NCBI GenBank assembly: GCA_963834405.1
Contig: CAWIBX010000004.1
Coordinates: forward strand, 62,001-126,000
Length of the DNA: 64,000 nt
Direction of reading: 5' to 3'
Source: Bog-473 sp963834405
GTDB taxonomy: Bacteria; Actinomycetota; Acidimicrobiia; Acidimicrobiales; RAAP-2
Under the pieces are notes generated by a model. It made no database searches. It was not told the DNA's origin and saw only the letters and a list, made by a program, of their open reading frames with translations. Shown in pieces: positions 1-7,792 of the stretch. The translations under genes were made by a program, and so were the position numbers. Position 1 is the stretch's first letter, and every line of letters begins with the position of its first letter.

Positions 1-2
1 AA

Positions 3-644
3 CCGACGTTGTCGAGCACTCAGGCCCTTCACTACGTCATGTTCCAGAAGACCATCAGTGATGTCACAGGACATCCTCTTGCTGCAAATATCAGGCGAGG
101 CAATACGTTGCCAGATTCAGCACCAGCCGGCCAGCTATTCGTGGCGGGAAACTGCGCTGCGCTCTACATTGCGGATGGTACTGCTTCATCAGAGTTTGGC
201 CCAAGCAACTGGCACGTGGTGGAGCTAGGGCCCGGTGTTCGTCATACGCTGGACATCACCTTCCACGGACCCGTCGCCGACACTAGTTCGGGAGTCCCGT
301 TAGTCACCGTTGGTACCAAAATGGGCAGTACCATCTCCGTGCAACCGTACGGATCCGACGAAGTCCGCTTCGTCCTCAAAGGTCCATTCGGATCCACCAT
401 GGGACTACCCATGAAAATAGAAAGCTCTCGGACATACCCGATCACAATCGTTAGCGATCCTTACTTGCACGAAATGTCGGTGAGTTCGCAACAGAGCGTC
501 CTTCTCAGCGGCGGCCTTTTCGGCGAGGCCCCAATACTCGTGCACGTCGAGTCCTCCAAGGTCGGACAGCCTCCACTGCCGATAACCGTTGCTGAAGCAA
601 GTGATCCATCTCAAAGCAAGACCCTGTGCCAGAGCCTTCCGTGA
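3..644 (+). CDS. Unrecognised protein, C-terminal part, lower GC
   Basis: The reading frame is open to the left window edge, so this is probably the 3' part of a longer gene; a TTG at 9 is the only start-like codon near the edge. About 210 residues are visible. They are rich in Ser, Thr, Val and Gly with alternating hydrophobic stretches, suggesting beta-sandwich structure, and no membrane segment or catalytic motif is seen. The pattern loosely recalls lectin-like C-terminal domains of cell-envelope proteins in Acidimicrobiia, but I do not recognise the family. The DNA is visibly poorer in GC (about 50-55% in sampled lines) than everything to its right, which suggests foreign origin. It is the only rightward gene before 31 kb. 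Confidence 0.55.
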   Translation, partial: PTLSSTQALHYVMFQKTISDVTGHPLAANIRRGNTLPDSAPAGQLFVAGNCAALYIADGTASSEFGPSNWHVVELGPGVRHTLDITFHGPVADTSSGVPLVTVGTKMGSTISVQPYGSDEVRFVLKGPFGSTMGLPMKIESSRTYPITIVSDPYLHEMSVSSQQSVLLSGGLFGEAPILVHVESSKVGQPPLPITVAEASDPSQSKTLCQSLP

Positions 645-942
645 GTCGCAGACTGACCCAAGGGCCTGCGGCTATGCGCACAGGAGGTCGAAGGGGGTTG
701 CCAGGTGATCGACGATTGCGAGGCGACGAAATCCCTTCTCGTCAGGCACTGCGACGGCCGAGCGATGATGTCGGAAGCCGGTGGTCACGCTGCCGGGAGT
801 GCATTGCGTCTTGGTGTGTTTCGCGAGCGCGCCCCCGATCGCCGGCTCGGGGACGTCCGCATCTCGGGCGTCGTCCCGGCCGGTTGTGACCACATGCGCT
901 CGGAACCCACGAGCGTGTCGCTGGTCCCGGCGGAAGAAGAAC
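645..942. other. Gene-poor spacer
   Basis: About 300 bases lie between the low-GC gene and the 3' end of RNase J, with the two genes convergent. Short open frames exist on both strands but none has a recognisable product or a convincing start. A small inverted repeat (CGCTCG, 7-nt loop, CGAGCG) at 897-915 could end the RNase J transcript, but it has no T tract. I see no tRNA-like or repeat structure here. Confidence 0.5.
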
Positions 943-2619
943 TCAGACCATCAGCACGACGGGCACGATCATCGGCCGGCGCCGGGTGCGTTCGCCGACG
1001 AAGCGGCCGAGGGCCCGGCGGGTGTGCCGGCTCAGGGCCTCTACGTCGTGAGCCCCTTCCCGCAGCGCCTGCGTGACCGCCGCCGCCACCACGTCGCTCG
1101 CCTCGCCTAACAGCTCCTCGGCCTCCGGCGCGTAGACCCACCCCCGCGTCTCAATGACGGGGGCGCAGCTCAGGGCCGAGCGCTGGCGGTCGACGGTGAC
1201 CACCACCATGACCACGCCCTCTTCGGCCAGCTTCTGGCGGTCGCGCAGGACGCCGTGCTCAATGTCGCCCACCGTCCCGTCCACGTACACGAAGCCCGCC
1301 GGGACCCGCCCGTCGCGGGAGATGCCCTTGTCGTCAAGGACGATGGCGTCGCCGTCCTCGCACAGCAGGACCTTGGCCGGGTCGAGCCCCATGGCGAGCG
1401 CGAGGCGGGCGTGGTGCACCATGTGGCGGAACTCGCCGTGCACCGGCACGAAGCACTCGGGGCGGGTCACCGCCAGCAGCGTCTGCAGCTCGCCCTGGCA
1501 CGCGTGCCCGCTGACGTGGACCGCCTCGCCGCCCGAGTGCACGACCTCCGCTCCGCGGCGGTAGAGGTCGTCGATCACCTGGCCCACCGACCACTCGTTG
1601 CCCGGGATGGGGTGGGCACTGATCACCACCACGTCGTCCTCGCCGATGTGGAGCCACTTGTTCTCGCCGGTCGCCAGGAGCGACAGCGCCGACATCGGCT
1701 CGCCCTGCGAGCCCGTCGAGATGACGCACACCTCGCCCGGCGGCACGCTGTCGACGTCGTCTATGTCGAAGAGCACCCCGTCGGGGATGGAGATGATGCC
1801 CAGGCGCATGCCCAGCTCGACGTTCTTGCCCATGCTCCGGCCCAGCGTGGCGACGCGGCGCCCGTTGGCCACGGCGGCGTCGATCACCTGCTGCACGCGG
1901 TGCATGTGGCTGGCGAAGCAGGCCACGATGAGCCGCTTGCCCGACTGGGCCGCGAACACCCGGCGCAGCGTCACGCCCACCGAGGACTCGGACTCGGTGA
2001 AGCCAGGTTCCTCCGCGTTGGTGGAGTCCGACAGCAGGAGGCGGATGCCCTCGCTCCGGGCCAGCTCGCCCATGCGGGGCAGGTCCGTGCGGCGGCCGTC
2101 GACCGGTTGGAGATCGAGCTTGAAGTCGCCCGAGTGCAGGATCACGCCCTGCGGGGTGTGGAACGCGATGGCCATCGACTCGGGGACCGAGTGGGTCACC
2201 GGGATGAACTCCACGTCGCAGGCGCCGATGCGCACGGTCTCCCCGTCGGCCACCGGGACGAAGCGCGTGTTCTCGGCGACGCCCGCCTCGTCTATGCGGT
2301 GCCGGGCCAGCCCGACGGTCAGCTCGGAACCGTAGATGGGCGCGTGGAGTTCCCGCAGCAGGTAGGCCAGTCCTCCGGTGTGATCCTCGTGGCCGTGGGT
2401 GAGGACGATCCCGTCGACGCGGTCCTTGCGGTCGTGCAGGTAGGTGAACTCGGGCAGCACCAGGTCGACGCCCGGCATGTCGGGGTCGGGGAACATGACC
2501 CCGCAGTCGAGGATGACGATGCGGCCCTCGACCTCTATGCAGGCGCAGTTCCTCCCGATCTCCCCCAGTCCGCCGAGGAAGACGATCCGGACCGGCTTCG
2601 GCTTGCGCCGGTCAGCCAA
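943..2619 (-). CDS. rnj: Ribonuclease J
   Basis: Metallo-beta-lactamase/beta-CASP ribonuclease of mRNA decay and rRNA maturation, acting in the cytoplasm as 5'-3' exonuclease and endonuclease. The 558-residue length is typical. The zinc motif H-G-H-E-D-H lies at residues 75-80, after an N-terminal GGLGEIGRN segment, and the C-terminal third has the usual RNase J dimerisation layout. The start is TTG at 2619, whose TTGGCTGA context overlaps the 3' end of dapA by 8 nt, so the two are translationally coupled. A dapA-rnj pair is common in actinobacteria. No other start before the conserved N-terminus fits better. Confidence 0.96.
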   Translation of the reverse strand: MADRRKPKPVRIVFLGGLGEIGRNCACIEVEGRIVILDCGVMFPDPDMPGVDLVLPEFTYLHDRKDRVDGIVLTHGHEDHTGGLAYLLRELHAPIYGSELTVGLARHRIDEAGVAENTRFVPVADGETVRIGACDVEFIPVTHSVPESMAIAFHTPQGVILHSGDFKLDLQPVDGRRTDLPRMGELARSEGIRLLLSDSTNAEEPGFTESESSVGVTLRRVFAAQSGKRLIVACFASHMHRVQQVIDAAVANGRRVATLGRSMGKNVELGMRLGIISIPDGVLFDIDDVDSVPPGEVCVISTGSQGEPMSALSLLATGENKWLHIGEDDVVVISAHPIPGNEWSVGQVIDDLYRRGAEVVHSGGEAVHVSGHACQGELQTLLAVTRPECFVPVHGEFRHMVHHARLALAMGLDPAKVLLCEDGDAIVLDDKGISRDGRVPAGFVYVDGTVGDIEHGVLRDRQKLAEEGVVMVVVTVDRQRSALSCAPVIETRGWVYAPEAEELLGEASDVVAAAVTQALREGAHDVEALSRHTRRALGRFVGERTRRRPMIVPVVLMV

Positions 2620-3547
2620 CCGGGGCCGTCACCGCGGGCGGGCCCACGCCGGCCAGCACCTTGGCCGCCTGGGCGTCGAGCTCAGGGCCGGCGGCCCCCA
2701 TCGGAAGGCGGCACTGTCCCACCCGCAGTCCCAGCGCCCGCAGGGCCGCCTTGGCCGGCAGTGGGTTGGGGAACTCCGCGCTGGACTCGAAGTCGAAGGA
2801 GTCGAGCAGCTCGGCGTGCCCGGCGATGGCGCCCTCCAGGTCGCCCGCCAGGAAGGCGTCGACGACACGCCGGAACTGGGGCCCGATCCAGTGGGCCGCC
2901 ACGCTGATCACGCCGACGGCGCCGACGGCCAGCAGAGGCAGCGTCATGTTGTCGTCGCCGCTGTAGACCTCGAAGCCGGAGGGCGCCTGGGCCACCAGGT
3001 GGGCGGTCGAGGGCGGGTCGCCCGCCGCGTCCTTGACACCGACCACCGCCGGCAGCTCGCGGGCGAGGCGCAGCATGGTACGGGTCTCAATGCGCCGTCC
3101 CGCCCGGATGGGGATGTCGTAGACGAGCAGGGGCAGGCCGCCGGCCTCCGCGGCCTCGGCCACGGCGCGGAAGTGCTCGTAGATCCCGGCCTGGGAGGGG
3201 CGGTTGTAGTACGGCGTCACCACGAGCACGCCGTCCACGCCGGTCTCGGCGGCCCGGCTGGTCATGGTGACGGAGTGCGCCGTGTCGTTGGAGCCCGTGC
3301 CCGCGACCACCGGGATGGTGACCGCCTCGGCCACGGCCCGCCAGAGCGCCACCTTCTCGTCGTCGGTCAGCACCGAGCCTTCGCCGGTGGAACCGCTCAG
3401 GACCAGGCCGTCGCTGCCGTGCGCGGCGAGCCAGCGGGCCAACTCGACGGCGGCACCCAGGTCGAGCGCGCCGCCGTCGTCGAACGGGGTGACCATGGCG
3501 GTGATCACCCGCCCGAAGCGCGGGGCGGGCGGCGAGGGGCTCATCAC
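2612..3547 (-). CDS. dapA: 4-hydroxy-tetrahydrodipicolinate synthase
   Basis: Condenses pyruvate with aspartate semialdehyde, the first committed step of the diaminopimelate/lysine pathway. It is a TIM-barrel class I aldolase: the Schiff-base lysine is K172 in VVGVKDAAGD, the catalytic tyrosine is Y143, and the substrate loop GSTGEG is at 52-57. Length is about 311 residues. Translation starts at GTG 3547 or, more likely, ATG 3544, because a TAGCCT box at 3553-3558 sits 8 nt before the ATG as expected for a leaderless message. It overlaps rnj downstream. The partner dapB is 4 kb away in the same direction. Confidence 0.96.
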   Translation of the reverse strand: MMSPSPPAPRFGRVITAMVTPFDDGGALDLGAAVELARWLAAHGSDGLVLSGSTGEGSVLTDDEKVALWRAVAEAVTIPVVAGTGSNDTAHSVTMTSRAAETGVDGVLVVTPYYNRPSQAGIYEHFRAVAEAAEAGGLPLLVYDIPIRAGRRIETRTMLRLARELPAVVGVKDAAGDPPSTAHLVAQAPSGFEVYSGDDNMTLPLLAVGAVGVISVAAHWIGPQFRRVVDAFLAGDLEGAIAGHAELLDSFDFESSAEFPNPLPAKAALRALGLRVGQCRLPMGAAGPELDAQAAKVLAGVGPPAVTAPVG

Positions 3548-3552
3548 CCCTC

Positions 3553-3558
3553 AGGCTA
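3553..3558 (-). promoter_or_regulatory. -10 box of dapA
   Basis: TAGCCT on the minus strand lies 8 nt before ATG 3544 (5 nt before GTG 3547). It fits the TANNNT leaderless promoter pattern seen repeatedly in this window. Confidence 0.45.
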
Positions 3559-3569
3559 CCAGCGGGTGC

Positions 3570-4727
3570 TCAGGCGACCTGGCGTTCCACCGGAGAGCCG
3601 TCGGCGAACGCATCCTCGTCCTCCGTCGAGTCCGTCAGGTGCTCGAAAGCGATGGCGCCCATTTCGGTGAACTTCTGGCGCAGCCAGCCGTCGGCGGCGT
3701 CGAGCAGACCGAGCTTCTTGAGGTTGGGGACGATCTTGGAGAACAGCAGGATCTGGAAGTCGTCGCGCTCGGGCGCGGCCTGCATGATCTTGACCACGTC
3801 GGCGACGGGGACCTCCATGCGCTCCCACACCTCCTGCATCGCCATACGGTCCTTCATGCGGATGGCCGCCTCGAAGGCGAACTCCTGGCGCTCGCGCAGC
3901 TCCGCTGCGCTGAGCTGCTGGTAGTACTCCTGCAGGCTCAGCACGCCGAAGGCGACGTGGCGGGCCTCGTCCGCCATCACGTAGCGCAGCATCTTCTTGA
4001 GCAGCGGCTCGGTCGTCATGGAGTGGATGAACCCGAACGCCGCCAGGGCCAGGCCCTCGACCATTATCTGCATGCCGAGGTACGTCATGTCCCAGCGCGA
4101 GTCGGCCACGATGTCGTCCAGCAGCAGCCCGAGGTGGGCGTTCATCGGGTAGTGGCCCGACAACTTCTCGTCGAGGTACCTCGAGAAGACCTCGACGTGG
4201 CGCGCCTCGTCCATGACCTGGGTGGCGGCGTAGTACTTGGCATCTATCCACGGGACCGTCTCGACGATCTTGGCCGTGCACAGCAGAGCCCCCTGCTCGC
4301 CGTGCATGAACTGCGAGAGCAGCCAGTTCTGGTTCTGGATCCCGAACTGCATGAACTCCTTGTCGCCCCACTTCTCCAGCACCGTGCCGACCAGGGCGGC
4401 GTCGTCCCACTGCATCTGGGCCGCGTTGGCCTCGGCGTTGGCGATCACCACCTGTTCCTGGTCGACTTCGATCGACCAGTCCAGGTCGGTCTGCGCGTTC
4501 CACTGCGCCTTCTTCGCCTTCTCGTAGAGCTTGTCGAGCTTGGGCTTGGCACCCTTCTCGTAGTCCCAGGTGAACTCGGCCGGGCAGTTGTCCTCGACGC
4601 GGTGGTAGCCCTCCTTGTCGTAATGGCCCACGAAGCCGAGCACCGCCTCCATGTCGTCGATGCTCTCGCGGCCGATCAGATCGAGGTTGGACCCGAACTG
4701 CTCCTGCTCGCCTTCGAGTGTGGTCAT
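3570..4727 (-). CDS. Ferritin-like diiron oxygenase/oxidase, unknown substrate
   Basis: A 385-residue helical protein with a complete ferritin/RNR-R2-type diiron site: E144, E174-A-R-H177, E224 and E254-A-R-H257, i.e. two EARH motifs plus two single glutamates in helix-appropriate spacing. It therefore probably activates O2 at a diiron centre, but the substrate (fatty acyl, amine or other) cannot be read from the sequence. I chose ATG 4727: it overlaps the tetR stop as ATGA, and an AAGGGGGCA Shine-Dalgarno lies just upstream. Co-transcription with the adjacent TetR gene suggests that regulator controls it. No signal peptide is seen, so it is cytoplasmic. Confidence 0.8.
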   Translation of the reverse strand: MTTLEGEQEQFGSNLDLIGRESIDDMEAVLGFVGHYDKEGYHRVEDNCPAEFTWDYEKGAKPKLDKLYEKAKKAQWNAQTDLDWSIEVDQEQVVIANAEANAAQMQWDDAALVGTVLEKWGDKEFMQFGIQNQNWLLSQFMHGEQGALLCTAKIVETVPWIDAKYYAATQVMDEARHVEVFSRYLDEKLSGHYPMNAHLGLLLDDIVADSRWDMTYLGMQIMVEGLALAAFGFIHSMTTEPLLKKMLRYVMADEARHVAFGVLSLQEYYQQLSAAELRERQEFAFEAAIRMKDRMAMQEVWERMEVPVADVVKIMQAAPERDDFQILLFSKIVPNLKKLGLLDAADGWLRQKFTEMGAIAFEHLTDSTEDEDAFADGSPVERQVA

Positions 4728-5476
4728 TGCACTGCCCCCTTGGTGGTTGGTCGGGATGGTGTGGAACTGCGTGGATCTGTCATGGCACCGGGCGACGGGG
4801 ACGAGCCCGCCGACTCGACCCGCAGGGCGAGGATCCCCGGCAGGACGAAGGCGCGCATGAGCGCCCGGGTGTCGTCGGGGTCGGCCAGGTCGGTCCCCGA
4901 CTCGTTGTCGTAGAGGTAGGCGAGCACGATGCGGCCGGCCCACTCGACCGCGCGCGAGGCCTGCTCGGGCTCGAGCCAGCGGGCGAAGAAGGGCGCCGCC
5001 AGGTCCGCGGCCGTCAGCAGGACCCGGTCCAGCTTGGCGAAGGTGAGGTACGGCAGAACGACGCCGGGCTCGTAGGTCAGCAGGTAGGTCAGCGCGCCGT
5101 GCTCGCGGAGCCGGCGGGCGGTCTCGACCATGCCGGTGACGAGCACGTCCTCCAGGTCTGTCGCCTCGCCCATGGCTACGGCAAGCGAGGAGAAGAGACG
5201 GGCCACCTCGGTCTCGACGACGGCGGCGAGGATCCCCTCCTTGCCGCGGGCGAAGGCGCGGTACGCCGTGGCCCGGGAGAGCGAGGCCTCGCGGGCGATG
5301 TCGTCGACCGTGGTCTTGGCCACTCCCTGCCGGGCCAGGCAGCGCAGCGCGCCGTCGACGATGCGGACCCGCGTGGAGGAGCGGTCGTCGCCGCCCAGGT
5401 GACGCACGACCCGGTCCCGGCCCCCGGCCGGGGTGGCACGGTGTTCAGCCCGGAACGTCTCCGCAGGTACACCCAC
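4724..5476 (-). CDS. TetR/AcrR family transcriptional regulator
   Basis: A 250-residue repressor-type protein. After a non-conserved N-terminal extension of about 35 residues comes the TetR helix-turn-helix (VRIVDGALRCLARQGVAKTT, then SRATAYRAF). The C-terminal ligand domain ends in a flexible tail. The GTG 5476 start lies 7 nt after a TACTGT -10 box with a perfect TTGACA -35, so the mRNA is probably leaderless. The stop overlaps the ATG of the diiron gene (ATGA). A split inverted repeat in the promoter suggests autorepression of the two-gene operon. It resembles the second TetR of this window, especially around the EPxxxLPxLT segment. Confidence 0.9.
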   Translation of the reverse strand: MGVPAETFRAEHRATPAGGRDRVVRHLGGDDRSSTRVRIVDGALRCLARQGVAKTTVDDIAREASLSRATAYRAFARGKEGILAAVVETEVARLFSSLAVAMGEATDLEDVLVTGMVETARRLREHGALTYLLTYEPGVVLPYLTFAKLDRVLLTAADLAAPFFARWLEPEQASRAVEWAGRIVLAYLYDNESGTDLADPDDTRALMRAFVLPGILALRVESAGSSPSPGAMTDPRSSTPSRPTTKGAVQ

Positions 5477-5479
5477 TGA

Positions 5480-5506
5480 TGAAACAGTAGGGCGTTTTTT
5501 GTCTCA
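5480..5506 (-). promoter_or_regulatory. Candidate TetR operator
   Basis: Half-sites TGAAACA (5480-5486) and TGTCTCA (5500-5506) form an imperfect inverted repeat with 13 nt between them. The repeat lies across the -10 and spacer of the tetR-diiron operon promoter, where bound repressor would block RNA polymerase. It is inferred from symmetry and position only. Confidence 0.4.
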
Positions 5507-5513
5507 CTGTCAA
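5484..5513 (-). promoter_or_regulatory. Promoter of the tetR-diiron operon
   Basis: On the minus strand TTGACA (5508-5513), an 18-nt spacer and TACTGT (5484-5489) are followed 7 nt later by the GTG start. This is the best -35/-10 pair in the window. Confidence 0.65.
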
Positions 5514-5536
5514 CCAAGTGGGGCCAACCGCCCCCG

Positions 5537-6424
5537 CTAACTGAGGTTGACGTGCCCGGGCGCCACCCCGGTGATGAGCACCGCCAGGACGCCCAGCACG
5601 GCGGCGCTGGCGCCCACCGTCAGGGCGAGCCCGGTCGTCCGGTCCCGCAGCCGGGCGGCGACGTCGTAGGCGAGGGCGAGCACGGACCCCGCCACCAGCC
5701 CGCCCAGGTGGGCCCGCCAGTCGATGTCGCCGGTGAAGCCGATGGCCAGGTTGAGCACGAGGAGCCCGACGACCGGTCCGATGGGCAGGTGCCGGCGCAG
5801 GCCCAGCACGATGTAGGCGCCGATCACCCCCATGATCGCCCCCGAGGCCCCGATGCCGGCCGCGTTGGCGGGGCTGAGCAGGTACGACCCGACGCTGCCG
5901 CCGAGGCCCGCGATGAGGTACAGCGTGAGGAAGCGCGCCTTGCCCAGCTGGACCTCCACGGCCGGGCCCACGATGAGCAGCGCCAGCATGTTGAAGAAGA
6001 TGTGCTGGAAGTTGGCGTGCAGGAACATCGCCGTGAAGGCCCGGTAGTACTGGCCGTGGAGGTGGACCTGCGCCGGCCACATGGCGTAGCGGTCGATCAC
6101 CGCGGTGTCGTTGCCGAACCGCTCGAGCAAGAAGACAACCACGTCCACGGCGATGATCGTGAGCACCAGCGGGGTCGGGTTGGTCGACCCGACGACGCCG
6201 CTGCGCCCGGGCCCGGTGCGGGTGAAGGCCGGCACCTGGCGCGAGCGCCTGGCCCCCTCCTTCGTGCACTCCGGGCACTGCCACCCCACCGGCGCCTGAA
6301 CCATGCACTCGGTGCAGATGGGCCGGTCGCAGCGCGCGCACCGGACCGACGACGCGCGCTCGGGGTGGCGGTAGCACGGCGGGCGCGGCGCGGGCTGCGC
6401 CGGGGACGGGTCGTGCTCGGTCAC
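5537..6424 (-). CDS. Rhomboid intramembrane serine protease with zinc-ribbon-like head
   Basis: A 295-residue polytopic membrane protein. The catalytic serine is S194 in GIGASGA and the catalytic histidine H239 in DWRAHLGG; H136 and H141 precede the core as in rhomboids. Residues 17-55 hold paired Cys/His (CYRHPE, RCARCDRPIC, CPEC), a B-box-like zinc-binding head common in actinobacterial rhomboids. About six or seven membrane helices follow from residue 85. It would cleave membrane proteins within the bilayer; the substrate is unknown. The GTG 6424 start is 4 nt beyond the stop of the second TetR gene, so they form one operon. Confidence 0.93.
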   Translation of the reverse strand: MTEHDPSPAQPAPRPPCYRHPERASSVRCARCDRPICTECMVQAPVGWQCPECTKEGARRSRQVPAFTRTGPGRSGVVGSTNPTPLVLTIIAVDVVVFLLERFGNDTAVIDRYAMWPAQVHLHGQYYRAFTAMFLHANFQHIFFNMLALLIVGPAVEVQLGKARFLTLYLIAGLGGSVGSYLLSPANAAGIGASGAIMGVIGAYIVLGLRRHLPIGPVVGLLVLNLAIGFTGDIDWRAHLGGLVAGSVLALAYDVAARLRDRTTGLALTVGASAAVLGVLAVLITGVAPGHVNLS

Positions 6425-6428
6425 GGGT

Positions 6429-6989
6429 TCACCGGATGCCGGCGAGCAGCTCGGACCGGACGAGGAGCGCCACCTGGTCGGGGTCCTCGAGGTCCCAGCG
6501 CCCCGGCGACGCGATGTACGAGAGCACCATGCGGGAGAGGAAGTCCGCCGCCAGGTCGAGGTCCGGGCCCTCGGTCATGCCGTGGCGCAGCAGGTACGGG
6601 CGCAGGAAGCGGGCCACCATGGTGTGGGTCTGGTTCGCCTCAATGGTGAGGCGCGGCAGCAGGATGTCGGGCTCGGTCATCAGAATGCGCTGGAGCACCT
6701 CGTGCTCGACCAGCGTCCGGTGCGCGAACACGAGCCCGCGCTCCATCACCTCCTCCAGCGTGTCGGCGTCGGACACCTCCTCGTAGAGGCGCAGGAAGAA
6801 GCGGGCATACTCCCAGCCGACGACGTCCCCGATCAGCTCGTCCCGGCCGCCCGGGAAGTAGCGGTAGACGGTGGCGCGGGAGACCCCCGCCTCGCGGGCC
6901 GCGTCCTCTATCGTCGTCTTGGCCAGTCCCCAGCGCGCCACGCAGTCGTACGTCGCCTGCAGGATCCGCTCCCGGACGTCGGGGTTCAC
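6429..6989 (-). CDS. TetR family transcriptional regulator
   Basis: A compact 186-residue TetR protein. The DNA-binding domain starts at once (VRERILQATYDCVARWG, then TTIEDAAREAGVSRATVYRYF), followed by an all-helical ligand-binding domain containing EPDILLPRLT. Start is GTG 6989, only 4 nt past the dapB stop, and it is followed 4 nt later by the rhomboid gene. It is clearly related to the TetR protein 1 kb away, suggesting an old duplication. Its targets are not evident; possibly the flanking rhomboid or the diiron operon. Confidence 0.9.
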   Translation of the reverse strand: MNPDVRERILQATYDCVARWGLAKTTIEDAAREAGVSRATVYRYFPGGRDELIGDVVGWEYARFFLRLYEEVSDADTLEEVMERGLVFAHRTLVEHEVLQRILMTEPDILLPRLTIEANQTHTMVARFLRPYLLRHGMTEGPDLDLAADFLSRMVLSYIASPGRWDLEDPDQVALLVRSELLAGIR

Positions 6990-6993
6990 CCCG

Positions 6994-7779
6994 TCACAGC
7001 CCCAGCAGCGCCTCGAGGCCGACGGTCAGCCCCGGGCGGTCCGCCACCTGGCGCACCGCCAGCAGCACGCCCGGCATGAAGGACCGCCGGTCGTAGGCGT
7101 CGTGGCGGAGGGTCAGGCTCTGCCCCGCCGCGCCGAAGATCACCTCCTCGTGGGCGACGAGGCCGGGGAGGCGCACCGAGTGCACCCGCACGCCTCCGGC
7201 GGCCTCTCCCCCGCGCACGCCGGGCAGGACGAGCTCGGTCGTCGGGTCCGGCGGGAGCGCGCCGGCGCCGGCGGCCCGGCGCCCCTCGTCTATGGCCGCC
7301 GCCGTGTGCAGCGCCGTGCCCGAGGGCGCGTCCCGCTTGGCGTCGTGGTGCAGCTCTATCACCTCGACCGAGTCCATGAGCGGGGCGGCCAGGCGGGAGA
7401 AGTGCATGAGGAGCACGGCGCCGATCGCGAAGTTGGCCGCCACGATCGCGTTGGCGTGGCTCTCCCCGAAGAGCTTCGCCGCCTGGGCGAGGTCCTCGTC
7501 GGAGAGGCCGGTCGTCCCGACGACCGCGTGGATGCCCTGGTGCGCGTAGTGCGGCAGGTTGCGGCGGGCCGCCGCCGCCACGGTGAAGTCGACCACCACC
7601 TCGGTGCCCAGGTCGGCGAGTGCGTTGACCTCGCCCACGATCCGCAGGCCGCTGGCGTCGGCCCCCACGTGTGCGGGGTCGACCGCCGCCACCAGCTCCA
7701 GGTCGGGCTGCGCGGTGACGGCGCAGCACACCTCCTGCCCCATGCGGCCGCCGGCGCCGACGACACCGACCCTCTGCAT
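6994..7779 (-). CDS. dapB: 4-hydroxy-tetrahydrodipicolinate reductase
   Basis: NAD(P)H-dependent reduction in the diaminopimelate/lysine pathway, the step after DapA. The 261-residue protein begins with the Rossmann GxGxxG motif (VGVVGAGGRMGQ) and has the DapB substrate segment ELHHDAKRDAPSGTAL, in which His-His and Lys are the conserved catalytic and substrate-binding residues. ATG 7779 follows a TAGGGT box by 7 nt; that box begins with the stop codon of the upstream M16 peptidase, suggesting an internal promoter. The tetR gene follows 4 nt downstream. Confidence 0.95.
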   Translation of the reverse strand: MQRVGVVGAGGRMGQEVCCAVTAQPDLELVAAVDPAHVGADASGLRIVGEVNALADLGTEVVVDFTVAAAARRNLPHYAHQGIHAVVGTTGLSDEDLAQAAKLFGESHANAIVAANFAIGAVLLMHFSRLAAPLMDSVEVIELHHDAKRDAPSGTALHTAAAIDEGRRAAGAGALPPDPTTELVLPGVRGGEAAGGVRVHSVRLPGLVAHEEVIFGAAGQSLTLRHDAYDRRSFMPGVLLAVRQVADRPGLTVGLEALLGL

Positions 7780-7786
7780 GACCGAG

Positions 7787-7792
7787 ACCCTA
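7787..7792 (-). promoter_or_regulatory. -10 box of dapB inside the M16 peptidase stop
   Basis: TAGGGT on the minus strand, 7 nt before ATG 7779. Its TAG is the M16 peptidase stop codon. Confidence 0.45.

Noticed and set aside
645..942. Possible tRNA or small RNA in the first spacer
   Set aside because: No cloverleaf, T-loop or anticodon arm could be drawn, and the only hairpin is 6 bp.
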